From the NCBI GenBank assembly GCA_030704615.1, contig CM060734.1:19654001-19718000 (forward strand): a DNA stretch of 64,000 nt, in the 5' to 3' direction. Below are positions 25,012-36,885 of this stretch, piece by piece. The notes under the pieces were generated by a model. That model saw only the letters and a program-made list of their open reading frames with translations, ran no database searches and was not told where the DNA came from. The translations under genes and the position numbers were made by a program. Source of the DNA: Takakia lepidozioides (lineage: Eukaryota; Streptophyta; Takakiopsida; Takakiales; Takakiaceae). Every line of letters begins with the position of its first letter. Positions within the stretch are counted from its first letter, which is position 1.

Positions 25012-25490
25012 ATTATGGCCTAGGATTCTACCTACTTCAATATTTCTCGTTAATGGATGGAGATTCAGTTACGGTTATGAAGAAGCTGACAAACTATAGA
25101 TTGACTAAGCTTTCTTTAGATTATGATGTCTTATAGTTAACAATGACGTCGTCATTAGGATTATAATTGAGGCCAAGCTGGTGGTAAAATGTGTGAAAGA
25201 CCTCGTTTGTAATCTGGGGCTCATGAGCTTATCGCTTCCTTGGTTAGTAGTTAGTACCTATTAGGAAATTAAAGCTGGGGTTTCAAGGGCTCTCAGAGTT
25301 TTCTGATTCAGATTATATACGGATTAACTGAGGTGTAGTGGTGGATATACTAGTATTTGTGTGGATGTATTGGCCACTCCCCTGATGTGAGATTTTGGTC
25401 ATCCCTAGCAAAACATGCTCTATTGTTATTTCTTCTAAGATCAGCTAACCCTATGATGAATGGAATATCCCTCGGGGTCTTCCGACCTAT
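25012..25490 (+). repeat. 5' LTR of gypsy element 2
   Basis: Aligns over most of its length with 28775-29100 plus 30190-30310. Shared blocks in order are GATTCTACCTACYT, AATATTYCTC, CTCGTTTSTAATCTGGGG, GGTGTASTRGTGGATATA, and ATGAGATTTTGG with GCATGMTCTA. Exact ends are uncertain, and the copy is diverged, implying an old insertion. It is followed directly by the degenerate internal region. Confidence 0.6.
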
Positions 25491-28400
25491 TAGTGGAGTC
25501 TAAAACGAGCATGAATATGTCGTCTTCTTGGATTAAACAAGTTTATTGTTTTTTTCTTCGTACAACTGATCTGCGGATCTACTATGGGTACGGTTTGTGT
25601 GTTAGTAGAAGTGGATCTAACAAAAATGGCGGCCCCATGAAGAGTAGTGCATGTTTAGACTCGTACAAGCTGCTCAAGTGCATCAGATTGTTCTATCTAA
25701 TGCAAATGGAGCTGAGAATTTGTCTTTATCATCTAGAAAATTTAAAGAACAATTGGAAGGACTTGAGATGGTGGAGATCACATTTGAAGCTGCCTTTGTG
25801 TATGAGTTTGTTGTCGACACTTGTCAAAATCAGCTGTCACAGTCTATTCTCGACTTGGGTTTTCGTCTCCCAACATCTAGTGCAGGGATGACGGGGAGTT
25901 AAGACAAAAGTGGGCTCAGCCTTGTGAATTGTGCTGTTGAAGCGGTGATGGCTAACAGTTAAGGAAGATATGAAACTTGTCTTGTAGATAGTTGGATACA
26001 GGCGGAGACGACAGATAATAATGGTAGAGATGAGGATTAGAGAGGTATATGGTCATGGCACTAAAGCGGTGGGAGGACTTCGAGATCTTTGAAAGGATAA
26101 GCTCGGCGCTGCGGATGTGGTGGGGATGAATGCAGGCTGGTTGTGAAGCTGGCCGGGTAATTCTTAAACAATGCTGGCAAGGTTGGTAGGGTTGGATTGT
26201 TTCTAGGACTCAGAACAAAGGATAAAAAGGCCAGACTTAGAAATGTGACAATGAAAAGAAGAGAAAAATGAGGGATCTGAATACAACGTAATTACTAAAG
26301 GTGTTCAATCCACTAAATCGTGCAGACTGAAAGTTGTAAGACATTGGTATTATGAGGGTGGAATGGATTTGAGAGAGAGGATGGCTTGCCTAGTTTGTTA
26401 AGTTTGATTTGTTCATAGGCTGTGTTCCTGTAAGCATGAGATAGCATAGACAGCAATCGAATGATCTTAGCAGATGATAGGGGCATCTAAAGCATATAGG
26501 GTTTATTTGAATCCAAGAGTAGTGAGAGGCATGACCTTCTTTTCTGTAATAGTTGATGACCAGCTCTCTGACTTCATAAGGCTGCAATAATTAGATGTCA
26601 TTCTGTCTCAGTTACGATTGACAAAGGTCTCAGTCACATGGGAATGATAGCTCGAGAGTAAGGGTTATGATTCCCATTTTGACAGGGTGAATGTTTGCCA
26701 ACGTTTCATGCCAAACTCCAATGATGAATCCTGCACCATGGAACCAACCGGAACTGTGATATGTCAACGGGTGCCAGTTAGAGTTCCTTGCATAGAGTGA
26801 CAGCAACATGAACAGGAAAAAATATGGGTGCATGAGTGGGAACCCTACATTGTGACCAGTGAGTCATTTGGGACTTGAGAGAAAAATTCAGAGATGTTAT
26901 TATAGTCATGTCTGAAGATAATTGAGTGATCATATGAAAAACATGGCATTGTGGGAAGATCATGATTGCAGAAGGAATACCATAAACATCAGTAAATGGA
27001 AGCCTCATGCTGCTTAGAACTGACCTAAGACTGTGTGGTCCTTGTTGATTGATCCACTCCTAACGTATGCAATCACAGAGTCATTGAGGATTATTCATTT
27101 GATGGAATTATCATGGTCATTTAGTCTTACACTTTCCTTCCGCTACAATGTGGGTAATAAGAAATGATATCTCTGTTCAAGACTAACTCAATGTCACTCA
27201 AAGGGATGCCCCCTTTTTTTTCACACTACACTGCGTTCAAAGTGAATTTGCAAAATCCCCAAATTGTTGACCATGGCTTAGCGGAATATCTTAGAGTAGA
27301 TTTCATATATCCTCAATTGAAGTAAAAGATGGGATATAAAAAATATGAAAACATAAGATACAATAAAAATTATCACACAACTTTTAGATGGAGTAAACAG
27401 TGGAGCCAAAGTAAACTGCCAAGTAATTTACTCAACTTGAATGCTAATGGTATTGACATTAAAAAACGACTACATCCATCTTTGATTCAAACTTGCTTCA
27501 GTTTTTATTTGAGCATAATAGAACATTCTAGCTCACAATCCAATTCACTCCACCATAGTGTTTTGTGATGCTAAACATAGAAAAACAAGACTACAAATTA
27601 CCTCTGTATTTCAAGCCCATTACCACTGGGCTAAATGTTGGTTGTATGATGAGGGGATACAATTTGTCTTTGATGTTATTATACTACAGATGGATGTTGA
27701 TCTATTCAGATTCTAATTGACCATGGTACTGAGTTTTGTCATCAGCTTCTAGAGCTAGTGTGTTTCAATATGCGTACAAAACATTGTCTCACATCATCCT
27801 ATAATCCACATTGTATTAGTGGGCTCACCGAGCGGTTCAACAAGACAATGCACAACTTTTAGAAAAGAATAAATCATTGTTGAAAGAATGGAATGTTGCA
27901 TTGCTCGTCTTGATTTTGCTTACCTTACCTCTGTGCATGCAAGTACTACAGTACTATCTCTTTTTGAACTATTGTATGGTGGTAAAGCTGGGTCTCCCAT
28001 GGATGCAAATTCAATGCAAATAAAGGCTCAATTTCCATCATAGTGGGATCAGTTCCTCTAGAAGTTGACAATAAAAAAACAATGTTTACATTGATGGGGT
28101 CAAATTTTAAATAACGCCATCCCAGAGGTGGTGCAGAATAGGAATCACAATCGTAGGGTTGTATATTTAAAAAGCTTCTATGTGGGGCAATTAGTGTGTG
28201 TGAGGTTGTAGCTTGACAAACAAGTGACGGATTGATGGTCCATACTTAATTGAGGACATCCTTCCCGCACACAATATAAGCTCTTGTTTCAACATGAGAC
28301 TATTCCAAAACTGCCTGGCATGATACATGTCTCTCAGCTGGTTCCTTGTAAGGCTGGCATTTGATTTTACCTACATCAATGCTAAAGGTTATTATGTTGT

Positions 28401-28774
28401 TATAACACCCAAATAGTCTTCTTGAGTTGTTGTGTAGAATTCAGTGCTGCAAATCATACTTATCTTGTTTCAAGTTTTCAAGATAATCTTGGGGAAGTTG
28501 CAGATTTGCACTCTACATTTGAGATTTCTCCAGTGATTCCTGGTGTAGATTCAGTTATTAATTTTCTTTTTGTGCTTGTCAATTACATCACCATGTAAAT
28601 GGGTGGGGATTTTCCTAGTGAAGGTTTTGTCCTGCGTTCAATTTGCTGAGCAAGGTTGTCATTCATTATGTTTCTTCATCCCACTCATCTTGATGTGTTG
28701 AATAGACCAAAGAAACATGAAGATTGGGCCCTTGGAAGTCCGCCATCTGGCGGTACTGACAATTCTTCACATAT
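25491..28774 (+). mobile_element. Decayed internal region of gypsy element 2
   Basis: This lies between two related LTRs. The clearest piece is an integrase core around 27718-27870. Its plus frame reads DHGTEFCHQLLELVCFNMRT, then a TSSYNPH motif and LTERFNK, matching the Ty3/gypsy integrase order SDQG...EF...S.YHPQ.NG..ERFN. A gag-like frame is at 25651-25902. Reverse transcriptase is not recognisable. Stops and frameshifts are dense. This is a long-dead Ty3/gypsy copy. Confidence 0.6.
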
Positions 28775-30340
28775 GTGGGGTTTGAGATTCTACCTACCTT
28801 AATATTCCTCATTAATGGACGGGTCAGTAACGGTTGTGATGAAGACAATCTATGGATTGGCTAATTTTTCTTTAAATTAGAATGTCTCCTAGATAACAGT
28901 CATTTCCGGATTAAGAATGAGGCCAGTCTGACAAAGGTGTGAAGGATCTCGTTTCTAATCTGGGGTCCTATGAACTTATCACATATAACTTCTATGTTAG
29001 CATTAGGATTTCCTATGTAAGTTGGGGCTTTGGGGTAAGTTATTTTGAAAATCAAATTGTGTATGGAATTGAGGTGTACTAGTGGATATAAAAGATATAA
29101 AAGAAATTGTGGACGTGTTGTCAAAACAAACGTAAATTATAGTGTCACTCTACTGCTTTGCGGTAGAAGGTTGACACTTTTATGATATCCAACATGTGGT
29201 TTGAACCAGTGTTGGGCGGTTCTTGCATTTGTGAAGAAACCTTCGGTTCCGGTTCCAAAATTATTTCAAGAGACGGTTCCAGATCCGGTTCCGGTTTTTT
29301 TTTATTGAGCCGGTTCCGGTCCGGTTCTGGATCCAACTTTTAAACATGGGGGCGGTTCCGGTTACCGGTTAGTTGCTGATAAAAACCATCGGTTCCGGTT
29401 AGGTTCCGGTTCTATTTTAAAAATATATTTGTTTAATTTAATTATATTTAAAATATTTTATCAGTCCGGTAGATTAAATAGCAGTGTATTCACATATTTG
29501 AACTAAAATCCAACGATTTTGTTAGTTTTCACTAACACAAAAAAACAAACAAAAATACTCTAAATAAACTGGTAGAAGAAAATGGGTAAAATTTTATGGG
29601 TTGAAAGTACTATTCAGCTACCTGGCAAGTATTGGCATCTTCAAACATTTTATTAATGAACTTAGCCAGGATATCATGGAGCTGGAGATTGAACCCAAGA
29701 TCTCATGGCGCTGAAGCATTGAACATAGAATCTCATGGCCTTCAAGCATTGAACCCAGGATCTCAGGAGCTTAAGAGCATTAAATAAGTTTTTCCCTGGG
29801 CCCACCAGCCCCACCAAGGGGTCAAGAACCGGACTTAGAAGCGCTTTGGTAGGTACTAGAGACATTCAGGGCTACAGCCCCATTTAGGGCTACAGCCCAC
29901 GGGTGGACCGGAACCGGAACCGCTTTGGAGCTGGAACCGCCGGTTCCCACACATGTGGTCGTAGCTGGAACCGACGGTTCCGGTTCCCACACAATCCCCA
30001 ATGAGCGGTTCCGGTTCCGGTTCCGGTTCTGCACAGGCGGGTCCGGTTCCGGTCCGGTTCCACATAACCGGAACCGGAACCGGCGGATACCCGGGGCCCA
30101 GGCGGGTAACCGCCCAACACTGGTTTGAACCCACCACCACTAGTGAAGTGGTTTATGCCCTGATCATTACCACTAGGCTAATTGTTGATTGACAGATGTA
30201 TCGGTGTTTGTATGGATATGTTGGAATCATTGGCCATTCATCTAGTATGAGATTTTGGCCTTTTCGGCGAAGCATGATCTAATCTTGGTGAGGAGTAGAA
30301 TATCCCCAAGGACAAAATTGTATCTTCACATCGTCATGAC
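28775..30340 (+). repeat. 3' LTR of gypsy element 2, interrupted
   Basis: Begins near GATTCTACCTACCTTAAT at 28787 and resumes after an interruption with GGATATGTTGGAATCATTGG and AGTATGAGATTTTGG (30210-30260). Relative to the 5' LTR it contains extra sequence around 29095-30190, including the 916-bp hAT-type MITE at 29207-30122, which inserted after the LTR. Confidence 0.55.
29207..30122. mobile_element. hAT-type MITE with GGTTCCG arms and 8-bp target duplication
   Basis: The element starts CAGTGTTGGGCGGTT and ends AACCGCCCAACACTG, exact reverse complements. The direct repeat GTTTGAAC flanks it on both sides (29199-29206 and 30123-30130). CA(G)-type termini with an 8-bp duplication are the signature of the hAT superfamily. 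It encodes no transposase. The left arm (29220-29430) is packed with GGTTCC/GGTTCCGG words and the right arm (29895-30085) with their complement GGAACCGG, so the transcript would fold into a long hairpin. Poly-dipeptide-like open frames here are artefacts of the repeat. The centre (29440-29890) is AT-rich, with several AACCCAGGATCTCA-like repeats at 29690-29770. Confidence 0.85.
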
Positions 30341-30508
30341 ACAATTTTACTTATATTTAATTTTTTTCATTCCAAGTAAAGTTTTCTACTGGGGAAGGGA
30401 ACCAATGACTTCGAAATTGTTGTGTATAATCTAAACTATAAGAAAGGCCAAGGGGTAGAAAGGGGATAGAAGGAAGATAAGTTTTTGAACTCATGTATAT
30501 GTGGACAG

Positions 30509-30625
30509 GGTAACAAAGGTTAATCGGCGGCTCCATGGGGTGCGGGTTACCACAGAAGATGGAAAGCTGTTTGACACTGATGCAGTAGTAGTTGCAGTGC
30601 CTTTGGGTGTGCTTAAAAGCAACTA
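30509..30625 (+). pseudogene. Orphan exon of a polyamine/flavin amine oxidase
   Basis: A plus-strand exon-sized segment begins after an acceptor-like TGGACAG. It reads VTKVNRRLHGVRVTTEDG, then KLFDTDAVVVAVPLGVLKSN, ending next to a GTACGA donor-like site. The motif DAVVVAVPLGVLK is diagnostic of plant polyamine oxidases (FAD-dependent spermine/spermidine oxidation). No neighbouring exon of that gene (FAD-binding GxGxxG or C-terminal part) was found within several kilobases on either side; repeats surround it. It is more likely a captured or stranded fragment than part of a working gene. Confidence 0.65.
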
Positions 30626-31240
30626 TGTACGATTCTAAGTAGCATAACTTTTTCAGATTGTAATGGAATTTCAAAAATATTGGGCTGTGGATTTTGTGGC
30701 CGCATGTAGAATGCAGATCCGTTTTGCGATTGCACTAATTCGTCATTAGCAAAAACCTGCATCGTTTTTTTTTTTATCAAGGGGGTCTGTGGCGTGCAAG
30801 AGACACCCCCCTTGCTTTGACCAACTATACACTTGGCCAAATTTCCTGCTTTTTGGTTTGTTGGATGTAGAATGTGGTGGGGATGACCAATGAGATGCAT
30901 CAGCCCAATCCAGTTCCATAGCATCATCCAAACTTTAGGACAACCATTTCCAAATTGTTTTTTTGGGGGGGACCCAAAAAATGGCAACAATGGTGTTTTC
31001 TTGATTTCCATCCTATTGCCCTAGAATTTGGCAGGTCTACGCGGGGGTAGGTAGAAAGATAATACCCAATCAAAATTTTAAAACTCCTTGATTTCTAGAA
31101 ATTACAGCAATTTTCCACCCAAGGGGTACTCATTTTGGGAAAAGTCAAACTTACCCCCTTGGGTGTTTAGGGCTCAACGGAACATGAATGGTCTAGAATC
31201 ATACATGTGGTGGTAACATGAGTTTGCAAATTGTTAGGTA

Positions 31241-32080
31241 ATTGTTGGGTTTCAATGGGGGGGGTGTATAATTTACCCGGATATAACCGCTGGGTATATC
31301 CGAGTAAGGTTACCAATATACATCCAGACCTGTACGTTTTGCTTACCCTTATCCGGACCCTTATCAAGGGTGTATTGTATGTTTCCCCAGTACCGGACCC
31401 GGGTGAAGGGCAAATCACCAGCATTTACCCGACCCTTAAGGCCGGTGATGTTTTTCTTGGCGGGTAATAGAATCCGGGTAATAGGCTTGCTGACCTATGT
31501 TCTCGTGCCTACTCCCCCCTTCATTCCATTGCTTATTAAATTGTATCTCATGGACAGATCACAAATCCCAAAGCATCAAATAGCACTACGGAGGTACTAG
31601 TGCGATTTTCTAAGCTCTTCATTGCCTTGTGCATGTACCTACATTTGTTTTTATATTCTTGGGATTGAAACTTAGTCTTTATTTATTATGCTCAAGTTGT
31701 ATTTTGAAATATCTTTATTTAATTTTAATTTCTTGTGGTTAGAATCTGATTGGTTTGTATTGGTTATGTTGCCAATACATTTGAATTCCCTAGGGAAATT
31801 GTCATTTACCCTACCCTTATCCTACCTAAACTTGTATTATCCTGGCATACCAAATTATCCGGACCCGCTTTAAATAACTTTACCCTCAGGTTATATTTTG
31901 ACAGTACCCGGTTATACCCTGACCCGGCGTGTTCTACAAATGTGCATTGCCCGGAACCGACTCTTACTTTCTATTTGAAAAATAATAATACCCTGAACCG
32001 GCGGATAAATCTTTTCTCAAAATTCATTGGGTTACCCTTACCTTGAGGGTAAATAGAAATTCAATACCCGCTCAACGCTG
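31241..32080. mobile_element. Degenerate hAT-like repeat with ACCCGG words
   Basis: The right end CGCTCAACGCTG (32069-32080) is the complement of CAGCGTTGAGCG, and the left end AATTGTTGGG (31241-31250) matches CAGTGTTGGG at 8 of 10 positions, as in the intact elements at 29207 and 52640. The interior is full of TACCCGG, ACCCGGG and CCCTTATCC words on both strands. The flanks (GTTAGGTA versus GTTATATA) agree at only 6 of 8 positions after a one-base shift, so the target duplication is not convincing. It is followed by a (TA)n run at 32083-32100. Confidence 0.45.
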
Positions 32081-32245
32081 GTTATATATATATATATATA
32101 AAAATACAGTTTACAATGCAGATTCAAAGCATGGCCTGGCCAGATTCAGTTTGTTCACCTTAAGTAGCAAAAGAAAAGAAATATGTATAATGTACAGTAC
32201 TGATTGAGCTGCCAAGTTAGAGAACAACTATCCCTTGTGTCTTAA

Positions 32246-33069
32246 CCCTTAAGTTCCCAAGCGACCTGAATCGGGTCACTTTGAATTTGCAGGGTCGACC
32301 TAATTTTTGCAGATCTAATCTGATGGGGCCCAGTCCTGAACCTTTAATGACAAGGGATTTGTCTCGAGTATGATGCAAAAAACAAAACTAAAAAAAAACA
32401 AAAGCTGCGACTGACAAAAAATATCTTAGATCTTTAATTTACGTTTTGGGGCCTGAAAAGGGCTGTTGACCGCTGACGTGGCAGGTAAACAAGCCCAAAA
32501 CAGATTGCACTCCAAAGGCCATTTTTGGCAGAAAATTAGCAATTTTGGAAAAAGCGCTTCACCTTGTGGTGTGTGAGCATTACATATACACATCCACCAT
32601 TGGCTTTTAAAAATTTTGTAGAAAAAAAAGTACTTCATTTGGAGGCACATTTTCTGCTGTCAATTTTGAGATTTCAACCCCCATGTAATTGCATGAATAG
32701 CAAGCATAGGTGAAAAAATCAGTTGGACCTGCAATTTAGTGGGGTCATAGCCACTCCACTATTGATTTGGAAATGGTGGGTCTTGGGGCAAGCAAAATTG
32801 GAGAAAGCTAGGTTTTGATTTGGTCAAACCAATTTCTTTCTCACTTTTTCTTTGGAACCTGATATTTGAGGTCCGGGCCAACGCTATAATCTCACAATTT
32901 CCACGGTGGACTTGGCTCATATTTTGGTATGTCATGCATAAATGAGCTGGGCCCATTGCTATAAGGCTGGAATCTGTGGATGATTTTTGGTAGGTTTCTA
33001 GGGGCAATTTACTGCAGCTGGGTACCCAAAATTGGTAAAAAGTCAAAAAAGGGCTTGGGAACTTAAGGG
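32246..33069. mobile_element. piggyBac-like non-autonomous element flanked by TTAA
   Basis: The termini CCCTTAAGTTCCCAAGC (32246-32262) and GCTTGGGAACTTAAGGG (33053-33069) are perfect 17-bp inverted repeats. Each is bordered outside by TTAA (32242-32245 and 33070-33073). TTAA target duplications next to CCC-starting inverted repeats are the signature of the piggyBac superfamily. The 824-bp interior has no transposase; the longest frame, 95 codons at 32759-33046 minus, is unrecognised. The perfect termini suggest relatively recent activity compared with the surrounding decayed repeats. Because TTAA also occurs within the terminus, another superfamily with a short duplication cannot be excluded. 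Confidence 0.7.
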
Positions 33070-33249
33070 TTAATCAGGTCTGTAGACATTGTATATATGT
33101 GAAGCAGATGGATACATTGGGACTCGTTTGCATGTACGTAGCATGCCGGAGAGCAGTGTTGATGGACCCACCAGCAGTACTTGATCTTGGACTCGGCATC
33201 ATGTGGACGGATTAAAAGATGCACCAAGCTTCACGGAGCACCTGCATTT

Positions 33250-33870
33250 TGTAGGCAACTGGGCGCAAAGTTGGAAAGAGTTCGTTTGGTGAAGTGTATT
33301 TAGTTATTGGTATTGAAAACCAACCAGGACGTAGCTGTGAAGCTGGAGCTGACGAATGATACAGCGACTTCGAAGTAGTTGCGCTATGAGACATCGCAAT
33401 TGCATTACTTGTTGGGCCCGGGTCTCAAAGATTTGCTTAAATCATGTAACGGCCAAAGGTTATGCTAGCAAGATGATCAGCAGAGTGGCACATGTCCACT
33501 CAAAGGGTCCGCTTCGTAGAGATGTAATTGTAAGGGGCCTTGGGAAGGCAAGCTAAGAGAAGCGTACATGATCGACTTTGGAGGTACCGAGATTGGTACA
33601 GCTCAGTGTTTCAGTAGAAACTAGAAACCCGCGTCTCGGTATCGATCAAAGTCGGAGAGACGATTCAGAGTCAATAGGATACACTCTCTTATATTGCCTT
33701 CTAGAGGCAATCTTCATGACAAACCATATTTGCACGGAACAAAAAGCAAAGCTGAACAAGATTGATGTACAGCAGTTGACCACTACTTCGGAACTCGGAA
33801 AAGTTCAGAACTACTGCCGCCTCCGCTTTGATCAGGATCCAAATTATGAATACTCGTAGAATCTCTTTGG
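33250..33870 (+). pseudogene. Casein kinase I pseudogene
   Basis: Plus-strand segments in changing frames follow the CK1 kinase domain from end to end. GRKVGKSSFGEVYLV is the glycine loop. DVAVKLEL marks the lysine of strand 3. LLGPGLKDLLKSCN follows, then ISRVAHVHSK with LRRDV, where the catalytic HRD is changed. TYMIDFGGTE corresponds to IDFGLAKKY. LGIDQSRRDDSESIGYTLLY is the CK1-specific SRRDD(L)ES motif, and YCRLRFDQDPNYEYS is the C-lobe end. Internal deletions, stops and frameshifts kill it. There are no introns at positions where plant CK1 genes are intron-rich, which favours a processed retrocopy or heavily trimmed relic. No poly-A tail is evident. Confidence 0.8.
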
Positions 33871-34542
33871 TTGAAAGTTGGATTACTTCTGTGACTGGAA
33901 ACATCTAGTGAATCACTTAGCCAAGAGGTCCCAAGGAATACAGAATCTGAACAAAGACAGCCATGGAACTCAACATACTTGCATACAGTCGCAAAACACA
34001 AAGATCCAGAACTACACATGATTCAAGCATAATTCATGAGAATACACGTTGTAGTTCAATGATTTTCCCAACAGAGGTTCTCTCCAGTGTCACTGGACTA
34101 GTATCCTATTTGCTTTGCAGGTTTCAGGGTGAAAACGAATCAGTGGAAGAGCTGTAGGTGAGAAAAAGCTAAGATTTTTAGGTTCTCATTTTTTAGTATG
34201 GCCTTTCTTCGGCCGAAAACTGGAAAATATCATTGTGCCCTCCAAAGTTCGTTTCACAAATGAAGTCTTAATACTCAAAGCCAAGTCTGGATGGAGGCTA
34301 CTTGGAAATACAACAGCAGAAGACTGATATCCCTGGAACACAATAAATCATTAGCTGATTCCGATCCGCATCTTACAAACTTCATCATTGTGTAAGCTGG
34401 GGTGACACAGCTCATAATTTTTTCACATACAGACAGACAAGACATACAAACACATGTCATATACATCATCCACTTTGGGCTTCTTTGCTGAAGGTGAATC
34501 CCACCCCATCACTGCTCACTTGAAGAGTCATTGTTGACCACA

Positions 34543-36835
34543 TTAAGCAGACTGATCCCCAGGGATCAGTTTAACAACTGTGACAGGGCAGGGTACATTA
34601 TTCACCACGTAGTTGCTCACACTGCCCAGAAGTGTCCTGCACACAGAAAGTGATGACACATGAGTGACCCTCCTCTACCCAAGAGGCAAGAAAAGCCTTA
34701 TCAAAATTTTGTATGCTCCATCTCTCCCCCAGATGCATGCATATCACTCCCTTGCACTGACATTGGATCTCAGATATTCCTATACAATGAAGTGTTCTGT
34801 CTCTGTTGAACTTAATACCTACATTCACTATTAAATCGAGCTATTACAAAGCCATTGAGGTCAGATTGGTACCCAACTGGGAAGGGTCTCAGACACAAGT
34901 TATTAATCAAATGGCCACAACAATCTACTTCAAAGATGCAAAACGCCAACAAAGCAGGTGTTGGAAAGTTTTGAAGGCAAAGGGAGTAAAAAAGAGCCCT
35001 TCACCTGACTCCACCAAACTCTGGACACTGACCATGGTTTAGGTTGACATTGAACCCTGAAGGTGCATCATTGCACATTCTATACATCTACCTTCACACA
35101 GCAAAAAACTTCCAATGGCGGCTACAGATGAGACAAGTGGCAAGCGATCACTTGCAGCTTATCTCACCAACACAGGAGACTCTCACAGAATCCATTCATT
35201 GTGGCTATGCTTAGGCTACGCACTACTTGACTTTCCACGGAACATATCAAGGGCTACCTACCTCTTGAAAGTTCCCAAACCTCGGCTTCCCATAACAAGG
35301 GCGTCAAGTGGGATCTCGACCACTGCATTGCATATCTTCTCCTTTGCATCTCCCCAATAGATCTTAGCCATCACCGTCAGCTGCACAGCCACAGAAAAAG
35401 TCAGGGAAGAGGTCCAAAATAGTTTGACTAGCTTCGTGCAGCCGAGTCGCACGAGTACAAGAGCAAGACTTCTTACAGAAATCAATCATCTCAGTCGGTT
35501 CATTTGAGTGGTTGGCACATGGAGACTGCTAACTGGTAGGTCTTTAGGATATAGGACACTCTGCTTTAAGATTGAGTCTTGTATGGTCTTTCTTCATTAC
35601 AATGCAACAAAACAGGACGAAAGGAAGACAAACCTGGCAGATCGTAAGAGTCACTTAGGAAAAGACAGGTAGGAAGGAACTTTGTAAAGCACTAGCAAAT
35701 TGCTCGCCTCACATCTGCTTCATCAGCACCCAATAGACATCATCGGCACAGGGTCTCTGTTTGTCCTTGGGAATGCTTTAGGCAAAGATCCAGGGTTGAC
35801 AAAAAACAAAGACGAGCCAATTCACAAACAGACCATATACAACCATAACAAAGCAGCAGGAATAAAAAAGTAGGGGAGGCCAAGAGAGAATGGCATAACA
35901 GCGCTGCACTTGATAAACTACCAAAAGGCATGCCAGAAAGTTCATTTTAAAAATAAACTTGAGAGAGAGATAGGGGTGAGTTCCAAATATGAGCCCTCAG
36001 TGAACAGTTCACTGGTCCCTCTTTCACTCGTTTCCGATGTGCCCAGATCACAAAATGCCCTGAAAACACCATGTGGGTGTCATGTAGTGGCCTGCTTGAC
36101 CTTAAACTTCCTTGTGATACATGGCAAGTGGTAGGATCAGACACAACTATATGTTAGTTGTCAATGTAGAGAGAGAGAGAGAGAGAGAGAGTGAGAGAGA
36201 GAGAGAATGTACTCATAAGATGTTGTTTGCCGTAGCCTTGTGGCCAGTGACCCCGCGCCCAGTTTGAGTGGAACACAAAGGGACAGAACCTACCTTTGTG
36301 AGGGCTGACGACGGTAGTAAGACTTACGTTGGAATAAACAATTGATCTGGGTTTTCCATAAATCCTCTAGAAATCCCTTTACACAGGCGTCAACCTGCTG
36401 TGTGGTTTGCCCAATAACTAGGCCCTAAAAGGGCCTGGGCCTTTGGCTCAGCCTCCAGACTTTCAAAGTTGGTAAACAGAGGTACAGGCACAATTCCCTT
36501 GATAGATTTGAAGGGCGCGTCTCTCTGGTGAGAGAACCCCGGACAATGAATCAGAAAATGAATATTGTCAACGGGCAATTGCACTCTCCCTTTCCTCTCT
36601 GCTTCTGTTTTCTGTTCAAATGTAGGCTTCCCGCCCTGAGTTTAAAATTCAGTCTAGTGCCGAGAGTGGGTAGACCCTTGAGGTCATCCATGATGGCCTC
36701 CCCCATGTCACAGACTGGAAACAAGTTCAGGGAAGTTTTCTGCCTAACTTCATTAGAGACTGTACTCATAAGACGTTTGCCGTAGCCTTGTGGCCATTGA
36801 CCCCGCGCCCAGTTTGAGCGGGAACCTAACTTCAT

Positions 36836-36885
<50 letters not shown>

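Noticed and set aside
29822-30192. Open frames of repetitive Gly/Arg/Asn/Pro dipeptides
   Set aside because: They are translations of the GGTTCCG repeat within the hAT MITE, open only because the repeat lacks stops.
31031-32080. Alternative left end (CAGGTCTACGCGGGGGTA) for the degenerate hAT-like repeat
   Set aside because: Poorer match to the right terminus than 31241 and no matching flanking duplication.
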